Shown in pieces: positions 1 to 8,315 of a stretch of DNA of 19,258 nucleotides (the first letter of the stretch is position 1; the number at the start of each line of letters is the position of its first letter). Where the stretch lies: contig DMZI01000076.1 of the NCBI GenBank assembly GCA_003485325.1, positions 1 to 19,258 of the forward strand, given 5' to 3'. The notes under the pieces were generated by a model. It made no database searches and was not told the DNA's origin. It saw only the letters and a program-made list of their open reading frames with translations. Source of the stretch: Desulfotomaculum sp. (GTDB taxonomy: Bacteria; Bacillota; Desulfotomaculia; Desulfotomaculales; Nap2-2B). The translations under genes and the position numbers were made by a program.

Positions 1-1357
1 GGAAAATCCCCCCCATAGGCATCCCCCGGGAACCTTTTATAAGAACCACATCGTCCGTAGCAAGGAGTTTTTCAAGCTTTTCAAAGCCTTCAGCGTTTGA
101 ATCGCAAATAAAAATATGGCTCCCGGACATCCCGCTTTTTATTGCCCCGAGAGCTATTTGACGGGCCAGCCGCCCAACAGTAATCAGATAATCTACGCCT
201 GTTGAAGCTATACTTTCTCCTAACTGGTTATGAAAAAGATCAGCCTTTTCTCCCAGTTCGAGCATGTCGCCGAGAACAGCAATTTTGCGTTTATCATCCG
301 CAACTTCTGCAAGCACTTCCAGCGCCGCTTTTACTGATGAAGGGTTGGCGTTATATGTATCGTTAATAACTATGATACCTTTTAGATTAAGCATTTCCAA
401 ACGCGATCCGCTTAAAGCGATACGGGCCAAGCCTTCGGTGATCTCTCCTGTTGTAAAACCCAGCTCCAAAGCGGCCCCGATAACTGAAAGGGCGTTTAAA
501 ACGTTGTGCAGACCCGGCAAAGGCAGAAATATATTAAAACTGTAGCCTTCCGCTTCAACGGTAAAAGTGCTCCCTTCGCCGGATATCCTGATATCACGGG
601 CATATATGTCTAAATTGGAAGAAGCGCCGAAAAAGATCACTCTGCCGCGGCAGCGTGCGGCCTGCATGTAAATGTAAGGGCTCTGCGCATTCAGGACCGC
701 AAATCCGCCGGCAGGTATATGTTCAAGCAGTTCCCCTTTTGCCTGGGCAATCTTTTCTACGGAACCCAGAAGTTCAAGATGAGCTTCGCCTATATTGGTA
801 ATTATTGCCGCATTCGGCACCGCAAGGCGGCATAAAAAATCAATCTCACCAGGCCCCCGCATGGCCATTTCAGCCACAAGGGCCTCGTGAGATTCATCAA
901 GACTTAGTAATGTCAATGGCAACCCTATTTCATTATTCTGGTTGCCGGTCGTTTTTAATGTATTGAATTTTACAGAAAGGACTCCAGCCATCAGATCCTT
1001 GGTAGTCGTTTTGCCGGCGCTTCCTGTAACAGCTATTACGGGTATGTTAAAAGCGCTCCTGTTATAACGGGCAAGGCTTTGGAGGGCGGCGAGGGTATCC
1101 GGGACCAGAAAAACATCAACCCCGGGAGGAAGATCGGGAACCATTCTTTCCAAAACCAGCCCGGATGCTCCCGCAAACACAGCCTGAACGGCAAAGTCAT
1201 GCGCATCATAGTTCTTGCCGCGAATGGCAAAAAACAATTGTCCGCTTTCGATCTGCCTGGAATCTATGGAAACCCCTTTATACCAGTTTTCGGGGTTGCC
1301 CTGTAAAAAGTCTGCCCCAATGACCTGGCCGATTTTAGCAGCCTTTATTTTTCTCAA
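1..1357 (-). CDS. murF: UDP-N-acetylmuramoyl-tripeptide--D-alanyl-D-alanine ligase MurF (3' end outside window)
   Basis: MurF is the cytoplasmic ATP-dependent ligase that adds D-Ala-D-Ala to UDP-MurNAc-tripeptide, the last cytoplasmic ligation before MraY. Reading the minus strand from 1357 gives about 452 codons before the window edge. The protein has the Mur ligase P-loop GSAGKTTTKD, the TTGNQNNEIG stretch, an NIGEAHLE segment, NDTYNANP in the central/C-terminal part, and KGSRGMPM close to the end. MurF is usually about 450-460 aa, so only a few residues should be missing. The start is inferred as TTG at 1355-1357: an in-frame TAA lies four codons upstream, no other start codon lies between, and AGGAGG sits 12 nt before the TTG. 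The gene overlaps the end of murE by 23 nt, so translational coupling is likely. Family assignment is firm; the exact start is an inference. Confidence 0.95.
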   Translation of the reverse strand, partial: MRKIKAAKIGQVIGADFLQGNPENWYKGVSIDSRQIESGQLFFAIRGKNYDAHDFAVQAVFAGASGLVLERMVPDLPPGVDVFLVPDTLAALQSLARYNRSAFNIPVIAVTGSAGKTTTKDLMAGVLSVKFNTLKTTGNQNNEIGLPLTLLSLDESHEALVAEMAMRGPGEIDFLCRLAVPNAAIITNIGEAHLELLGSVEKIAQAKGELLEHIPAGGFAVLNAQSPYIYMQAARCRGRVIFFGASSNLDIYARDIRISGEGSTFTVEAEGYSFNIFLPLPGLHNVLNALSVIGAALELGFTTGEITEGLARIALSGSRLEMLNLKGIIVINDTYNANPSSVKAALEVLAEVADDKRKIAVLGDMLELGEKADLFHNQLGESIASTGVDYLITVGRLARQIALGAIKSGMSGSHIFICDSNAEGFEKLEKLLATDDVVLIKGSRGMPMGGIF

Positions 1358-2816
1358 GAACCTTGATTACCTCCTCACGGTCATCAAAGGGAAATTTCCG
1401 GTTGCCGATGATCTGATAATCTTCATGGCCTTTCCCCGCAATAACAACCACATCACCGGCGGACGCCCGGCCCAGCGCATAGGCAATCGCCTGCCTCCGG
1501 TCCGGAATAGTTACATAATCTATCCCGCTGATCCCGTTCATGCCCGCCTGGACATCAGTAATTATTTTCAAGGGATCTTCAGTACGCGGGTTGTCAGAAG
1601 TAACAACCGCGAGATCACAAAGCCGGGCGGCTATTTCGCCCATCAACGGCCTTTTGCCCCGGTCGCGATCACCGCCGCAGCCAAATACTGAAATAAGTTT
1701 CCCCGAAGTAATTTCCCTGGCTGTTTTGAGAACTTTCTCCAGTCCGTCAGGCGTGTGCGCATAATCTACTACAACTGTATAGTCCTGGCCCCTGTCAACC
1801 TTTTCAAATCTCCCCCGGACTCCGGAAACAGACTGCAGGGATTCAATCATTGCTTCAAGCGTCAATCCGTCCGCTCCTCCCGCCGCAAGCGCGGCAAGGG
1901 CATTGTAGACATTAAACAGGCCCGTTAATTTTAAGGCCACCCTTGATTCGCCCCAGGGTGTAATAATTAAAAATGATACTCCCTTTGACGTCACCTCTAC
2001 CTCGGTGGCCCTGACCATCGCTTTTTCCCCAAGGCCATAGGTTACCACATCGACCTGGCTGGCAGCCAAGATTTCCCGGGCGCCCGGATCATCATAATTA
2101 ACTATGGCAAACCTTGGTTCGCTTTTATCTTCCAGGCTGAGCATTTTAAAAAGCATGGCCTTTGTCCGCAGGTAATCGTCCATATCCTGGTGAAAGTCCA
2201 GGTGGTCCTGGCTTATATTTGTAAACAGGGCTGTTTTAAACCGGCACCCCACAACCCTTCTTAAGGCAAGGGCATGGGAACTGACTTCCATAACCACAGT
2301 TTTAACTCCCTCCTGAGCCATCCCGGAAAAGAGCTGCTGCAGTTCAAGCGACTCAGGAGTAGTTTTATCCACCGGCAGTTCCAAATCACCAATCCAGTTG
2401 GAAATAGTGCCGATGATTCCTGTTTTATCGCCTGCAGACCTGTAGATGGCCGCCAGCAGGTGGGTGGTAGTGGTTTTGCCGTTAGTCCCGGTAACTCCAA
2501 TTAATTTCAGTTTGTGCGTCGGATTCCCGTAATATCTTGCTGAAAACAGGGCTAAGGCGCTGCGCGTATCAGGAACCTGAATCCAGGCAATATTTTCAGG
2601 AATATTTACAGGCTTCTGGATTACCACCGCACTGGCCCCGTTTTCGATGGCTTTCTCGATAAACAAATGCCCGTCTGTTTTGAAACCTTCTACAGCAAAA
2701 AATAAAAAATCCTGACCAACCGACCGGGAATCGTAAGCCAAACCCCGGACCGGAACCTGTAAATCTTTTGACTTGGCCAGGATCTTCTGTTCTTCTATTA
2801 ATTCACTGAATAACAA
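1335..2816 (-). CDS. murE: UDP-N-acetylmuramoyl-L-alanyl-D-glutamate--2,6-diaminopimelate ligase MurE
   Basis: MurE adds the third residue of the peptidoglycan stem peptide to UDP-MurNAc-L-Ala-D-Glu in the cytoplasm. Counting from the longest frame (TTG at 2820-2822, 495 aa), the P-loop GVTGTNGKTTT is at about residues 109-119, the TTPESLE substrate segment at 154-160, the lysine expected to be carbamylated at K221 (YLRTKAML), and DNPRTEDP at 410-417. The DNPR signature is the known marker for meso-diaminopimelate rather than L-lysine, so the wall should be of the mDAP type. Two TTG codons compete as starts. The outer one (2822) is only 3 nt from the AGGAG site; the second (2816) is 9 nt away, and I prefer it, giving 493 aa. 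It lies downstream of the PASTA PBP gene with a gap of about 110 bp in which I see no hairpin, and its end overlaps murF. Confidence 0.97.
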   Translation of the reverse strand: MLFSELIEEQKILAKSKDLQVPVRGLAYDSRSVGQDFLFFAVEGFKTDGHLFIEKAIENGASAVVIQKPVNIPENIAWIQVPDTRSALALFSARYYGNPTHKLKLIGVTGTNGKTTTTHLLAAIYRSAGDKTGIIGTISNWIGDLELPVDKTTPESLELQQLFSGMAQEGVKTVVMEVSSHALALRRVVGCRFKTALFTNISQDHLDFHQDMDDYLRTKAMLFKMLSLEDKSEPRFAIVNYDDPGAREILAASQVDVVTYGLGEKAMVRATEVEVTSKGVSFLIITPWGESRVALKLTGLFNVYNALAALAAGGADGLTLEAMIESLQSVSGVRGRFEKVDRGQDYTVVVDYAHTPDGLEKVLKTAREITSGKLISVFGCGGDRDRGKRPLMGEIAARLCDLAVVTSDNPRTEDPLKIITDVQAGMNGISGIDYVTIPDRRQAIAYALGRASAGDVVVIAGKGHEDYQIIGNRKFPFDDREEVIKVLEKNKGC

Positions 2817-2932
2817 AGGCAAAATCTCCTGTGTCTTCTTGATTTATCCTATCATCAGCTTAAGTATAATTCAATAACCTTTATTTGCCACTTGTATTAT
2901 TGCCAGAACAAGGATATTAATATCACATGCTC

Positions 2933-5128
2933 CTATGGCCTTTCAACAAATATGTTACCGCTTATGCAACCAGATACTGCAGGCGCTTTTTTAGGCTGTT
3001 CCTCAAAGGTTATCAATCCTGGAGGGGAGAAATTGACCCTCACCGTAGAACCCCGTTTTACTTTTTTCCCCGGCGGCTGTTCCTGCGATTCTACAATTCC
3101 CGTCCCGTTAAACTCCAGGTTTAAGTCAAGGTTCCTAAGCAGCTCCGCAACCTCACCCATAGTCAGTCCTTTTAGGTTCGGCATGGTTACATAACCGCTG
3201 CTTTCCGTTAGGGGTTTTAAGTTTAAGACAACCTTGACGCCGTTATAAACCTCCGTTCCCGGAGCGGGCAGCTGCCCGTATATAATCTTTCCCCGGCCAT
3301 TCAGCTGGTAGGCAAGGCCGCTGCCGGAAAGCATCTTAATACCTTCGTTGACGGGATAGTTGATTACATTAGGCACTTTGACCTTAATCCGCGGTTCTTC
3401 ATAAATAAAAGGATTGGGCGGCTTCTTGAGATTAGGCGTTTCGGGCACATGTAAATAGTGCAAAGAATCACGTACCACGGCCTGAAAAACAGGAGCGGCT
3501 ACCTGGGAACCATAATAAATACCTCCCTGCGGTTCGGCAACCATTACCAGAGCCGCCAGACGGGGCTGATCAGAAGGCGCAAATCCCACAAAAGAAGAAA
3601 CGTACCTGCCCGAAACATAACCGCCGTTTTCACCTACCACCTGCGCTGTGCCTGTTTTGCCGGCAACCCGGTAATCTTCAATAAAGGCATTTTTTCCGGT
3701 GCCTTTTGCGACAACGTTCTCTAAAAGCTCACGAACCTGGCAGGCCTCCTCCTCTGTAACAACACGCCTGATCACTTCCGGCTTGAACCCTTTGACGAGA
3801 TTTCCGGAACTATCCCGGATTTCCCTGACTACCTGGGGTCGCAGCAGGGTCCCTCCATTTGCTATGGCCGACACGGCGGATAGAAGCTGAATGGGTGTGA
3901 CCGCAATTGACTGTCCTATTGCCATAGTCGCGACATTTAAATTGGTGGCGTCCTTTTCAGGAATTAACAGGCCCGTTTCTTCTCCCGGCAGATTGATGCC
4001 GGTACGTTCCCCAAAACCAAACTCATTAATATATTTGTAAAAATTTTTGACTCCAAGTCGCAGTCCGAGTTCAACAAACCCCACATTGCATGAATTGGCC
4101 GCCACTTCCTCAAAGGTCTGGCTGCCGTGCCCGCCGTCGAGCCAGCAATTGATTATCCGGTCGGCAACCCTTACATAGCCGGGGCAAAAGAAAGGATCGG
4201 CACGCTTAACAACTTCGGCGCCAAATCCAGCCGCCATTGTAACGATCTTAAAAGTGGAACCGGGTTCATAATTGTACCAGATAGCGGGGTTTCTGTCCCA
4301 AATATAGGAGGGTATTTTCTCCCATTTGTTAGAATTGAACGTAGGCCGGTTTCCGATGGCCAGAATTTCACCCGTCCCGGGATCCATTATAACAATTACC
4401 GCCAGTTTAGGCTGGTACTTCAGAACAATTTTATCCAGTTCACGCTCTACGAACTGCTGGATTGTTTCATCGATGGTCAGGACAATGCTGGAACCCTGTT
4501 TAGGCGGCAGGTATTTGTGCAAAGGGTCCGGAACATCCTGGCCGATGGCATCCTGCTCGACAATAATGCGTCCGGGGACGCCTTTTAGCTGATCGTCATA
4601 GCTTTTTTCAATTCCGGTCAGGCCCTGGTTGTCGATACCGGTAAAACCTAAAAGATGCGGCGCAATGGTTTGCAATGGATAGAAACGTTTATTTTCTTCC
4701 AGCAAAAAAACCCCACTCAGATTCAAACTCTTTATTTTTTGCGCTGTCTTCAGGTCAAGTTTGCGCCCAAGCCATTCAAAGCAGGAAGGCCGGGTAAGCA
4801 CGCCGTAAAGAAACGAAACGTCTTCTTTAAGAATAGGAGAAAGCTTTTCAGCAGTTTTTTGAGGTTCCTTGATTAAACCGGGTATGGCATAGACCGAATC
4901 GACACTAACACTGCTGACCAATTCCCTGCCGTTGCGGTCATATATATTCCCCCGCTTGGCCTCAACGGGGATATCCCGCATGCGAACCTCGAGAGCCTTG
5001 TTCTCAAGGTCTTTGCCCCAGATAAATTGGATCCAGGCCAAACGGCCGATCAAACAGAACAGGGCTAAACACGATAAGAGCAGGACAATGGCCAGCCTTT
5101 TACGGATGAGCACAGTATTTGGCGCCAT
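2933..5128 (-). CDS. spoVD: Class B penicillin-binding protein with two PASTA domains (SpoVD/FtsI type)
   Basis: This is a membrane-anchored transpeptidase that crosslinks peptidoglycan at the division septum or in the spore cortex. Numbered from the ATG at 5128 (731 aa): a transmembrane helix at about 12-34, a PBP dimerisation domain (RGNIYDRNGREL near 60-70), and the transpeptidase domain with active-site STFK at 291-294, SCN at 346-348 and KTGTAQ at 491-496. Two PASTA repeats follow at about 582-637 and 646-701. All three catalytic motifs are intact. The reading frame could begin at an ATG at 5143, but that codon has no ribosome site, whereas GGAGG lies 5 nt before the ATG at 5128. It is the only PBP gene between ftsL and murE, so it may be a SpoVD, an FtsI, or serve both roles. 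Sequence alone does not decide this. Confidence 0.93.
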   Translation of the reverse strand: MAPNTVLIRKRLAIVLLLSCLALFCLIGRLAWIQFIWGKDLENKALEVRMRDIPVEAKRGNIYDRNGRELVSSVSVDSVYAIPGLIKEPQKTAEKLSPILKEDVSFLYGVLTRPSCFEWLGRKLDLKTAQKIKSLNLSGVFLLEENKRFYPLQTIAPHLLGFTGIDNQGLTGIEKSYDDQLKGVPGRIIVEQDAIGQDVPDPLHKYLPPKQGSSIVLTIDETIQQFVERELDKIVLKYQPKLAVIVIMDPGTGEILAIGNRPTFNSNKWEKIPSYIWDRNPAIWYNYEPGSTFKIVTMAAGFGAEVVKRADPFFCPGYVRVADRIINCWLDGGHGSQTFEEVAANSCNVGFVELGLRLGVKNFYKYINEFGFGERTGINLPGEETGLLIPEKDATNLNVATMAIGQSIAVTPIQLLSAVSAIANGGTLLRPQVVREIRDSSGNLVKGFKPEVIRRVVTEEEACQVRELLENVVAKGTGKNAFIEDYRVAGKTGTAQVVGENGGYVSGRYVSSFVGFAPSDQPRLAALVMVAEPQGGIYYGSQVAAPVFQAVVRDSLHYLHVPETPNLKKPPNPFIYEEPRIKVKVPNVINYPVNEGIKMLSGSGLAYQLNGRGKIIYGQLPAPGTEVYNGVKVVLNLKPLTESSGYVTMPNLKGLTMGEVAELLRNLDLNLEFNGTGIVESQEQPPGKKVKRGSTVRVNFSPPGLITFEEQPKKAPAVSGCISGNIFVERP

Positions 5129-5204
5129 CAGGACCTCCGGCATTAGTGGTCAGGCGCCGTTTTTATGCGAAACCGTCAGCTTTAATCAGGTTTCTTAAAC
5201 CCGG

Positions 5205-5729
5205 CTACGACGCCTGACGTCTAAGATTAGTATCTCGATTATTAGCCACCAAATTTACCAGTGCCTGAATTACCCAATTATTCTTCTTATCCGCTCCGCC
5301 AGCCAGGTATATATCTTCTGCCGGTGAGGACGTTTCGTTTTCAAGCTTTGTTTCCTCAGCCGGTTCTGTCTGGACAACTACCATTGTTTTCATATCCGGC
5401 CTGACCATGCCCAGCTTTGTGGTAGCTACCATTTCGATCCTGTCTAAAGATGAAAGCCGCTCCAGTTCTTCGGATAAATCTTTTACCTGCATATCCAGGC
5501 TGGCTGTCTGCATCCGGAGCTTGTATATCTGGTAGCCTGTGCTCACCATCTGAGCATATAGAAAAACAACAAATATTCCCGAAATAAAGACTGATAATAC
5601 CAAACCGGCGATAATCAGCTTCTGTCTCCTTGACAGAGGCGCATTCCGGCTTTGCCGGGCGGGCTTGTTTAGTCTTTCGGGCAAACTGGTATATTTGGAT
5701 TGTTCTTGTACCGCTACCAATCTATTCAT
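5205..5729 (-). CDS. ftsL: Septum-formation protein FtsL-like, with extended C-terminal tail
   Basis: FtsL is a small bitopic divisome protein that forms a coiled-coil complex with FtsB/DivIC-type partners and activates the septal synthase. The 174-aa product has a basic cytoplasmic N-terminus (about 1-37), one transmembrane segment at about 38-60 (LIIAGLVLSVFISGIFVVFL), and a heptad-like coiled-coil stretch at about 62-98. This is followed by an LGMVRPDMKTMVVV segment, typical of the junction seen in FtsL/FtsB proteins. FtsL sequences diverge strongly, so the call rests on this architecture plus position between rsmH (19-nt gap) and the PASTA PBP (76-nt gap). A 55-residue tail beyond about residue 120 is odd: it is acidic and then ends in an amphipathic NWVIQALVNLVANNR stretch. 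B. subtilis FtsL is only about 117 aa. The ATG is preceded by AAGGAAG at short spacing. Confidence 0.85.
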   Translation of the reverse strand: MNRLVAVQEQSKYTSLPERLNKPARQSRNAPLSRRQKLIIAGLVLSVFISGIFVVFLYAQMVSTGYQIYKLRMQTASLDMQVKDLSEELERLSSLDRIEMVATTKLGMVRPDMKTMVVVQTEPAEETKLENETSSPAEDIYLAGGADKKNNWVIQALVNLVANNRDTNLRRQAS

Positions 5730-5748
5730 CTTCCTTTTACTTTAGAAC

Positions 5749-6717
5749 TTACTCAATTTTTTCCGCAACCCGAAGCTTCGCGCTTCGTGAACGCGGGTTT
5801 TGCTCAATTTCAATATCTTTTGGCGTGATGGGTGAAGGCTTTATAATCCGCAGACAGGCCTTTCTTTCGCAAATGCAGTAGGGAAAATCAGGTGGGCAGG
5901 CGCAGGCTGATGATATTTCCTTGAATGTTTCCTTGACAATTCGATCTTCCAGGGAGTGAAAAGAGATTACGCAAATACGTCCCCCGGCTTTCAAAAAAGG
6001 AACTGCCTCCCGTAAGGACTTGCCCAACTTATCCAGTTCCTGGTTGACAGCGATACGCAGGGCTTGGAAAGTGCGTTTTGCCGGGTGTGGTCCGCGGCGG
6101 CGGCTGCGTGCCGGGATTGCTTTCTTGATAATATTGACCAGTTCGCCGGTTGTCTGTATTGTCTTATGTTTTCGTTCCTGAACTATAAACGCCGCAATTC
6201 TTTTGGCCCAGAATTCCTCGCCATATCGCCGGATTAGATCTGCTATCTCGTTTTCCGGAAGTTCATTCACCAGGTCCTTGGCGCTGACGGACTCCGCGGG
6301 ATCCATACGCATATCTAAAGGGCCGTCAAACTGGTAACTGAAACCGCGTTCCGGATTATTAAGTTGTGCTAAACTGACTCCCAGATCGTACAAAATACCG
6401 TCTACAGAAGCAATTCCAAGCTGATTGAGCACTTGAGGCAAAAAAACAAAATCGCTCTTTATTAAGGTTATCCTGCTTTGATATTCTTCAAGGTATTGTC
6501 TTGCATAATCAAGCGCAAAAGGGTCCCTGTCCAGACCTGTCAGATGGCCGTCGGGGGAGGTGAGTTCCAGGATTTTGCGGCTGAGCCCCCCGCCGCCGAC
6601 TGTACAATCCACATAAGAACCGCCGGGCTTTAACATCAATGAAGAGAGAACTTCTTCCATCATTACCGGCGGGTGAAATACCTTTTTTTGATCACCTTCT
6701 TTATCAGGATCTCTCAT
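5749..6717 (-). CDS. rsmH: 16S rRNA (cytosine(1402)-N(4))-methyltransferase RsmH (MraW)
   Basis: RsmH is a SAM-dependent enzyme that methylates N4 of C1402 in the decoding centre of 16S rRNA. The 322-aa protein shows the N-terminal VFHPPVMMEEVL, the SAM-binding DCTVGGGGLS (37-46), and DLGVSLAQLN (111-120). It also has RGFSY and DGPLDMRMDP (131-140), HPAKRTFQALRIAVNQEL (211-228) and ISFHSLEDRIVK (251-262). Near the C-terminus is a cysteine-rich stretch (CACPPDFPYCIC, about 272-283), common in Firmicute members. Length and motif order are normal for the family. The ATG at 6717 has GGTGA 5 nt upstream and lies 24 nt after the mraZ stop, consistent with one mRNA from the mraZ promoter. Confidence 0.97.
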   Translation of the reverse strand: MRDPDKEGDQKKVFHPPVMMEEVLSSLMLKPGGSYVDCTVGGGGLSRKILELTSPDGHLTGLDRDPFALDYARQYLEEYQSRITLIKSDFVFLPQVLNQLGIASVDGILYDLGVSLAQLNNPERGFSYQFDGPLDMRMDPAESVSAKDLVNELPENEIADLIRRYGEEFWAKRIAAFIVQERKHKTIQTTGELVNIIKKAIPARSRRRGPHPAKRTFQALRIAVNQELDKLGKSLREAVPFLKAGGRICVISFHSLEDRIVKETFKEISSACACPPDFPYCICERKACLRIIKPSPITPKDIEIEQNPRSRSAKLRVAEKIE

Positions 6718-6741
6718 TTAATTCACCGCTCACCACATCTG

Positions 6742-7179
6742 TCAGACAACAATACCAAAACCTCCGATTTTCTCGGCTATTTGTTCAACTAAATCAGCGG
6801 ATCCGCTGTTGTATTTCTCCCAATTTTCCCTTGACCAGATTTCTACCCGTGAGGATACTCCTATAATAACGGCTTCTTTCTCTAAAGCCGCATGCTTCCT
6901 GAGGTTATTCGGGACTAATATTCTTCCCTGTCTGTCGACCAAACATTCACAGGCGCCGCCAAAGAAAAAACGAACAAAGGCCCGGACATCCGCACTGGTA
7001 AAGGGCATGAGACGCATTTTCTCTTCAAGTATTGTCCACTCCTGGGGGGGGTAGGCAAATAAACAACTGTCCAGGCCTTTGGTTAAAACAAACTTAATAC
7101 CCAGGCTGTCGCGAAAACGGGCAGGAATAAAAAGCCTCCCCTTATCGTCTATGGTATGCTGATATTCACCCATAAACAT
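6742..7179 (-). CDS. mraZ: Transcriptional regulator MraZ
   Basis: MraZ is a ring-forming DNA-binding protein of the SpoVT/AbrB-like fold that controls the first promoter of the dcw cluster. From the ATG at 7179 it is 145 aa, beginning MFMGEYQHTIDDKGRL, which matches the usual start of the family. It contains the two repeated half-domains with the signatures DDKGR (11-15) and DRQGR (82-86). An upstream in-frame GTG at 7194 would extend it by five residues. I reject it because the family start is MF(M/I)GEY and because the GTG lies inside the phased AAGTGG boxes. The ribosome site before 7179 is weak (GCGGA). Its own operator appears to lie at 7191-7216, pointing to autoregulation. Confidence 0.95.
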   Translation of the reverse strand: MFMGEYQHTIDDKGRLFIPARFRDSLGIKFVLTKGLDSCLFAYPPQEWTILEEKMRLMPFTSADVRAFVRFFFGGACECLVDRQGRILVPNNLRKHAALEKEAVIIGVSSRVEIWSRENWEKYNSGSADLVEQIAEKIGGFGIVV

Positions 7180-7190
7180 ATTCCGCTGAC

Positions 7191-7216
7191 CCACTTTCCA
7201 CCACTTTACACCACTT
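7191..7216 (-). promoter_or_regulatory. Putative MraZ operator: three AAGTGG boxes with 10-nt period
   Basis: On the minus strand the leader of mraZ reads AAGTGG three times, starting exactly 10 nt apart (plus-strand CCACTT at 7191, 7201 and 7211). The first two boxes in transcription order are followed by TGTA and TGGA, and the last two boxes are AAAGTGG. MraZ proteins of other bacteria are known to bind tandem G-rich direct repeats spaced about one helical turn apart immediately upstream of mraZ, with a GTG/GTGGG core. The match in sequence, period and position makes an autoregulatory site very likely. The repeats end 12 nt before the mraZ ATG, so bound protein would sit downstream of, or on, the promoter. 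Confidence 0.8.
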
Positions 7217-7220
7217 CAAT

Positions 7221-7317
7221 TTCTAGATTAATCAAAAAAACTCCTTCTTTTTTTTAATTTTTTTAAAATATTTTTATTGATCTCCCGCAAGGTTGTTTTG
7301 AATGGTTTTTGAGCGTT
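7221..7317. other. AT-rich leader/promoter region of the dcw operon, no clear promoter
   Basis: Between the panE terminator and the MraZ boxes lies a very AT-rich stretch with homopolymeric A/T tracts (7233-7275). The dcw operon promoter should be here, on the minus strand, but I find no convincing -35/-10 pair. The best -35-like string, TTGCGG, pairs only with a poor TTTAAA 17 nt away. An AAGGAG near 7240 precedes a nine-codon frame (starting TTG ATT AAT). It could be a leader peptide, but nothing supports this beyond the ribosome site. Confidence 0.4.
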
Positions 7318-7343
7318 AAAAAAACCGCCTGTGAAGGCGGCTT
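7318..7343 (-). terminator. Intrinsic terminator after panE
   Basis: On the minus strand, AAAGCCGCCTTCACAGGCGG is followed by seven T residues. The stem (GCCGCC/GGCGG, plus-strand arms 7325-7329 and 7336-7340) is short, GC-rich and tightly looped, and the U-tract follows at once. It lies 25-50 nt past the panE stop codon and would end the radical SAM-DUF2344-rng-panE transcript before the dcw promoter region. Confidence 0.9.
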
Positions 7344-7367
7344 TGACGATAACTAATTTAATTTCTA

Positions 7368-8315
7368 TCAGACGGTAAATTTTTCCTTGATCTTTATTAA
7401 ACGGGTAATTGTTTCATTAACTGGTACACTTAAACCTGCTTCTTGCGCCCAGGATAAAATGCGTCCGTTTAAGGCGTCAATTTCAGTCAAACGTCCCCTT
7501 TCCAAATCCTGAAGCATTGATGGGCGGTGGTTTCGTGTAGGCGGAACCATTTCCTCATAAAAAGCCTTAAAAAACTTTTCGGGTGAATTCCAGGGCAAAG
7601 CAATTTTACGCGACAGCGCTACTTGAAAAGCTTCCGAAACAACCTGCTCCATAACCAAACGTGCGTTTTGATTATCGGCAAGCTGGCCGTAATTCATTCC
7701 AAACAGTGCGCCTAAAGGATTAAGGGCGCAGTTATAAAAAGCCTTTGCCCAGATCAAACCCTGTATATTCTCGTCATAACGGCAGGGTATTCCCGCTCCT
7801 AAAAGCAAACCGACAATGGCGGTTATTTTGTCCGGCTCCGGAATTTTTGCTCCTTTTACAGGAGGGCCAAGGACAACGTCATCGGCAATAACGGTAACGT
7901 TGACAAGCCCGGGTTCAGTGATTTCCGCGCCGAAAATTACCCGGCCCGAGACAACATTATCCGCGCCAAGAACTGATGACAGAATTTCGGTATTCCCTAG
8001 CCCGTTTTGGAGTGAGACCGTTAAAGAACCGTTTTTGACAAAGGGAGCCAGTTTCCAGGCCATCGTTTCGGTATCATAAGATTTTACAGTAACAAGAATA
8101 AGGTCGTATGGTTCCGTCAGTTTATCAGGCGAGGTTGCCAGAATAAAGTTTCCTACATTATGAGAACCCCAGATTCCTTCTATACGCAGACCTTTTTCCC
8201 TAATTTCATCAAGATGCCAGACACGGCCAAAAAGGGTTACCTGATGACCTGCCTTTCTTAAAAAACCGCCGAAAACAGACCCTAATGCGCCCGCTCCGGC
8301 AATAAGAATACGCAT
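7368..8315 (-). CDS. panE: 2-dehydropantoate 2-reductase (ketopantoate reductase)
   Basis: PanE reduces ketopantoate to pantoate with NADPH, a step of pantothenate and coenzyme A biosynthesis in the cytoplasm. The 315-aa protein opens with the Rossmann motif MRILIAGAGALGS (glycine-rich loop 7-12). It has VKSYDT (77-82), QNGLGN (103-108), and the conserved lysine in IWAKAFYN (K191). NPLGALFG is at 199-206, and the C-terminal PSMLQDLERGRLTEIDALNG segment at 265-284 carries the serine and glutamate used for substrate binding. Length is normal (about 300 aa). The ATG (8313-8315) overlaps the rng stop codon by one base, so it is probably translated by coupling to rng. Paralogues of this family can act on other 2-keto acids, so pantothenate synthesis is the likely but not proven role. 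Confidence 0.9.
   Translation of the reverse strand: MRILIAGAGALGSVFGGFLRKAGHQVTLFGRVWHLDEIREKGLRIEGIWGSHNVGNFILATSPDKLTEPYDLILVTVKSYDTETMAWKLAPFVKNGSLTVSLQNGLGNTEILSSVLGADNVVSGRVIFGAEITEPGLVNVTVIADDVVLGPPVKGAKIPEPDKITAIVGLLLGAGIPCRYDENIQGLIWAKAFYNCALNPLGALFGMNYGQLADNQNARLVMEQVVSEAFQVALSRKIALPWNSPEKFFKAFYEEMVPPTRNHRPSMLQDLERGRLTEIDALNGRILSWAQEAGLSVPVNETITRLIKIKEKFTV

Noticed and set aside
264..1691. Several plus-strand frames (264-545, 1079-1306, 1215-1691) opposite murF and murE
   Set aside because: They are antisense to two Mur ligases with intact motifs, lack ribosome sites, and have low-complexity or arbitrary composition.
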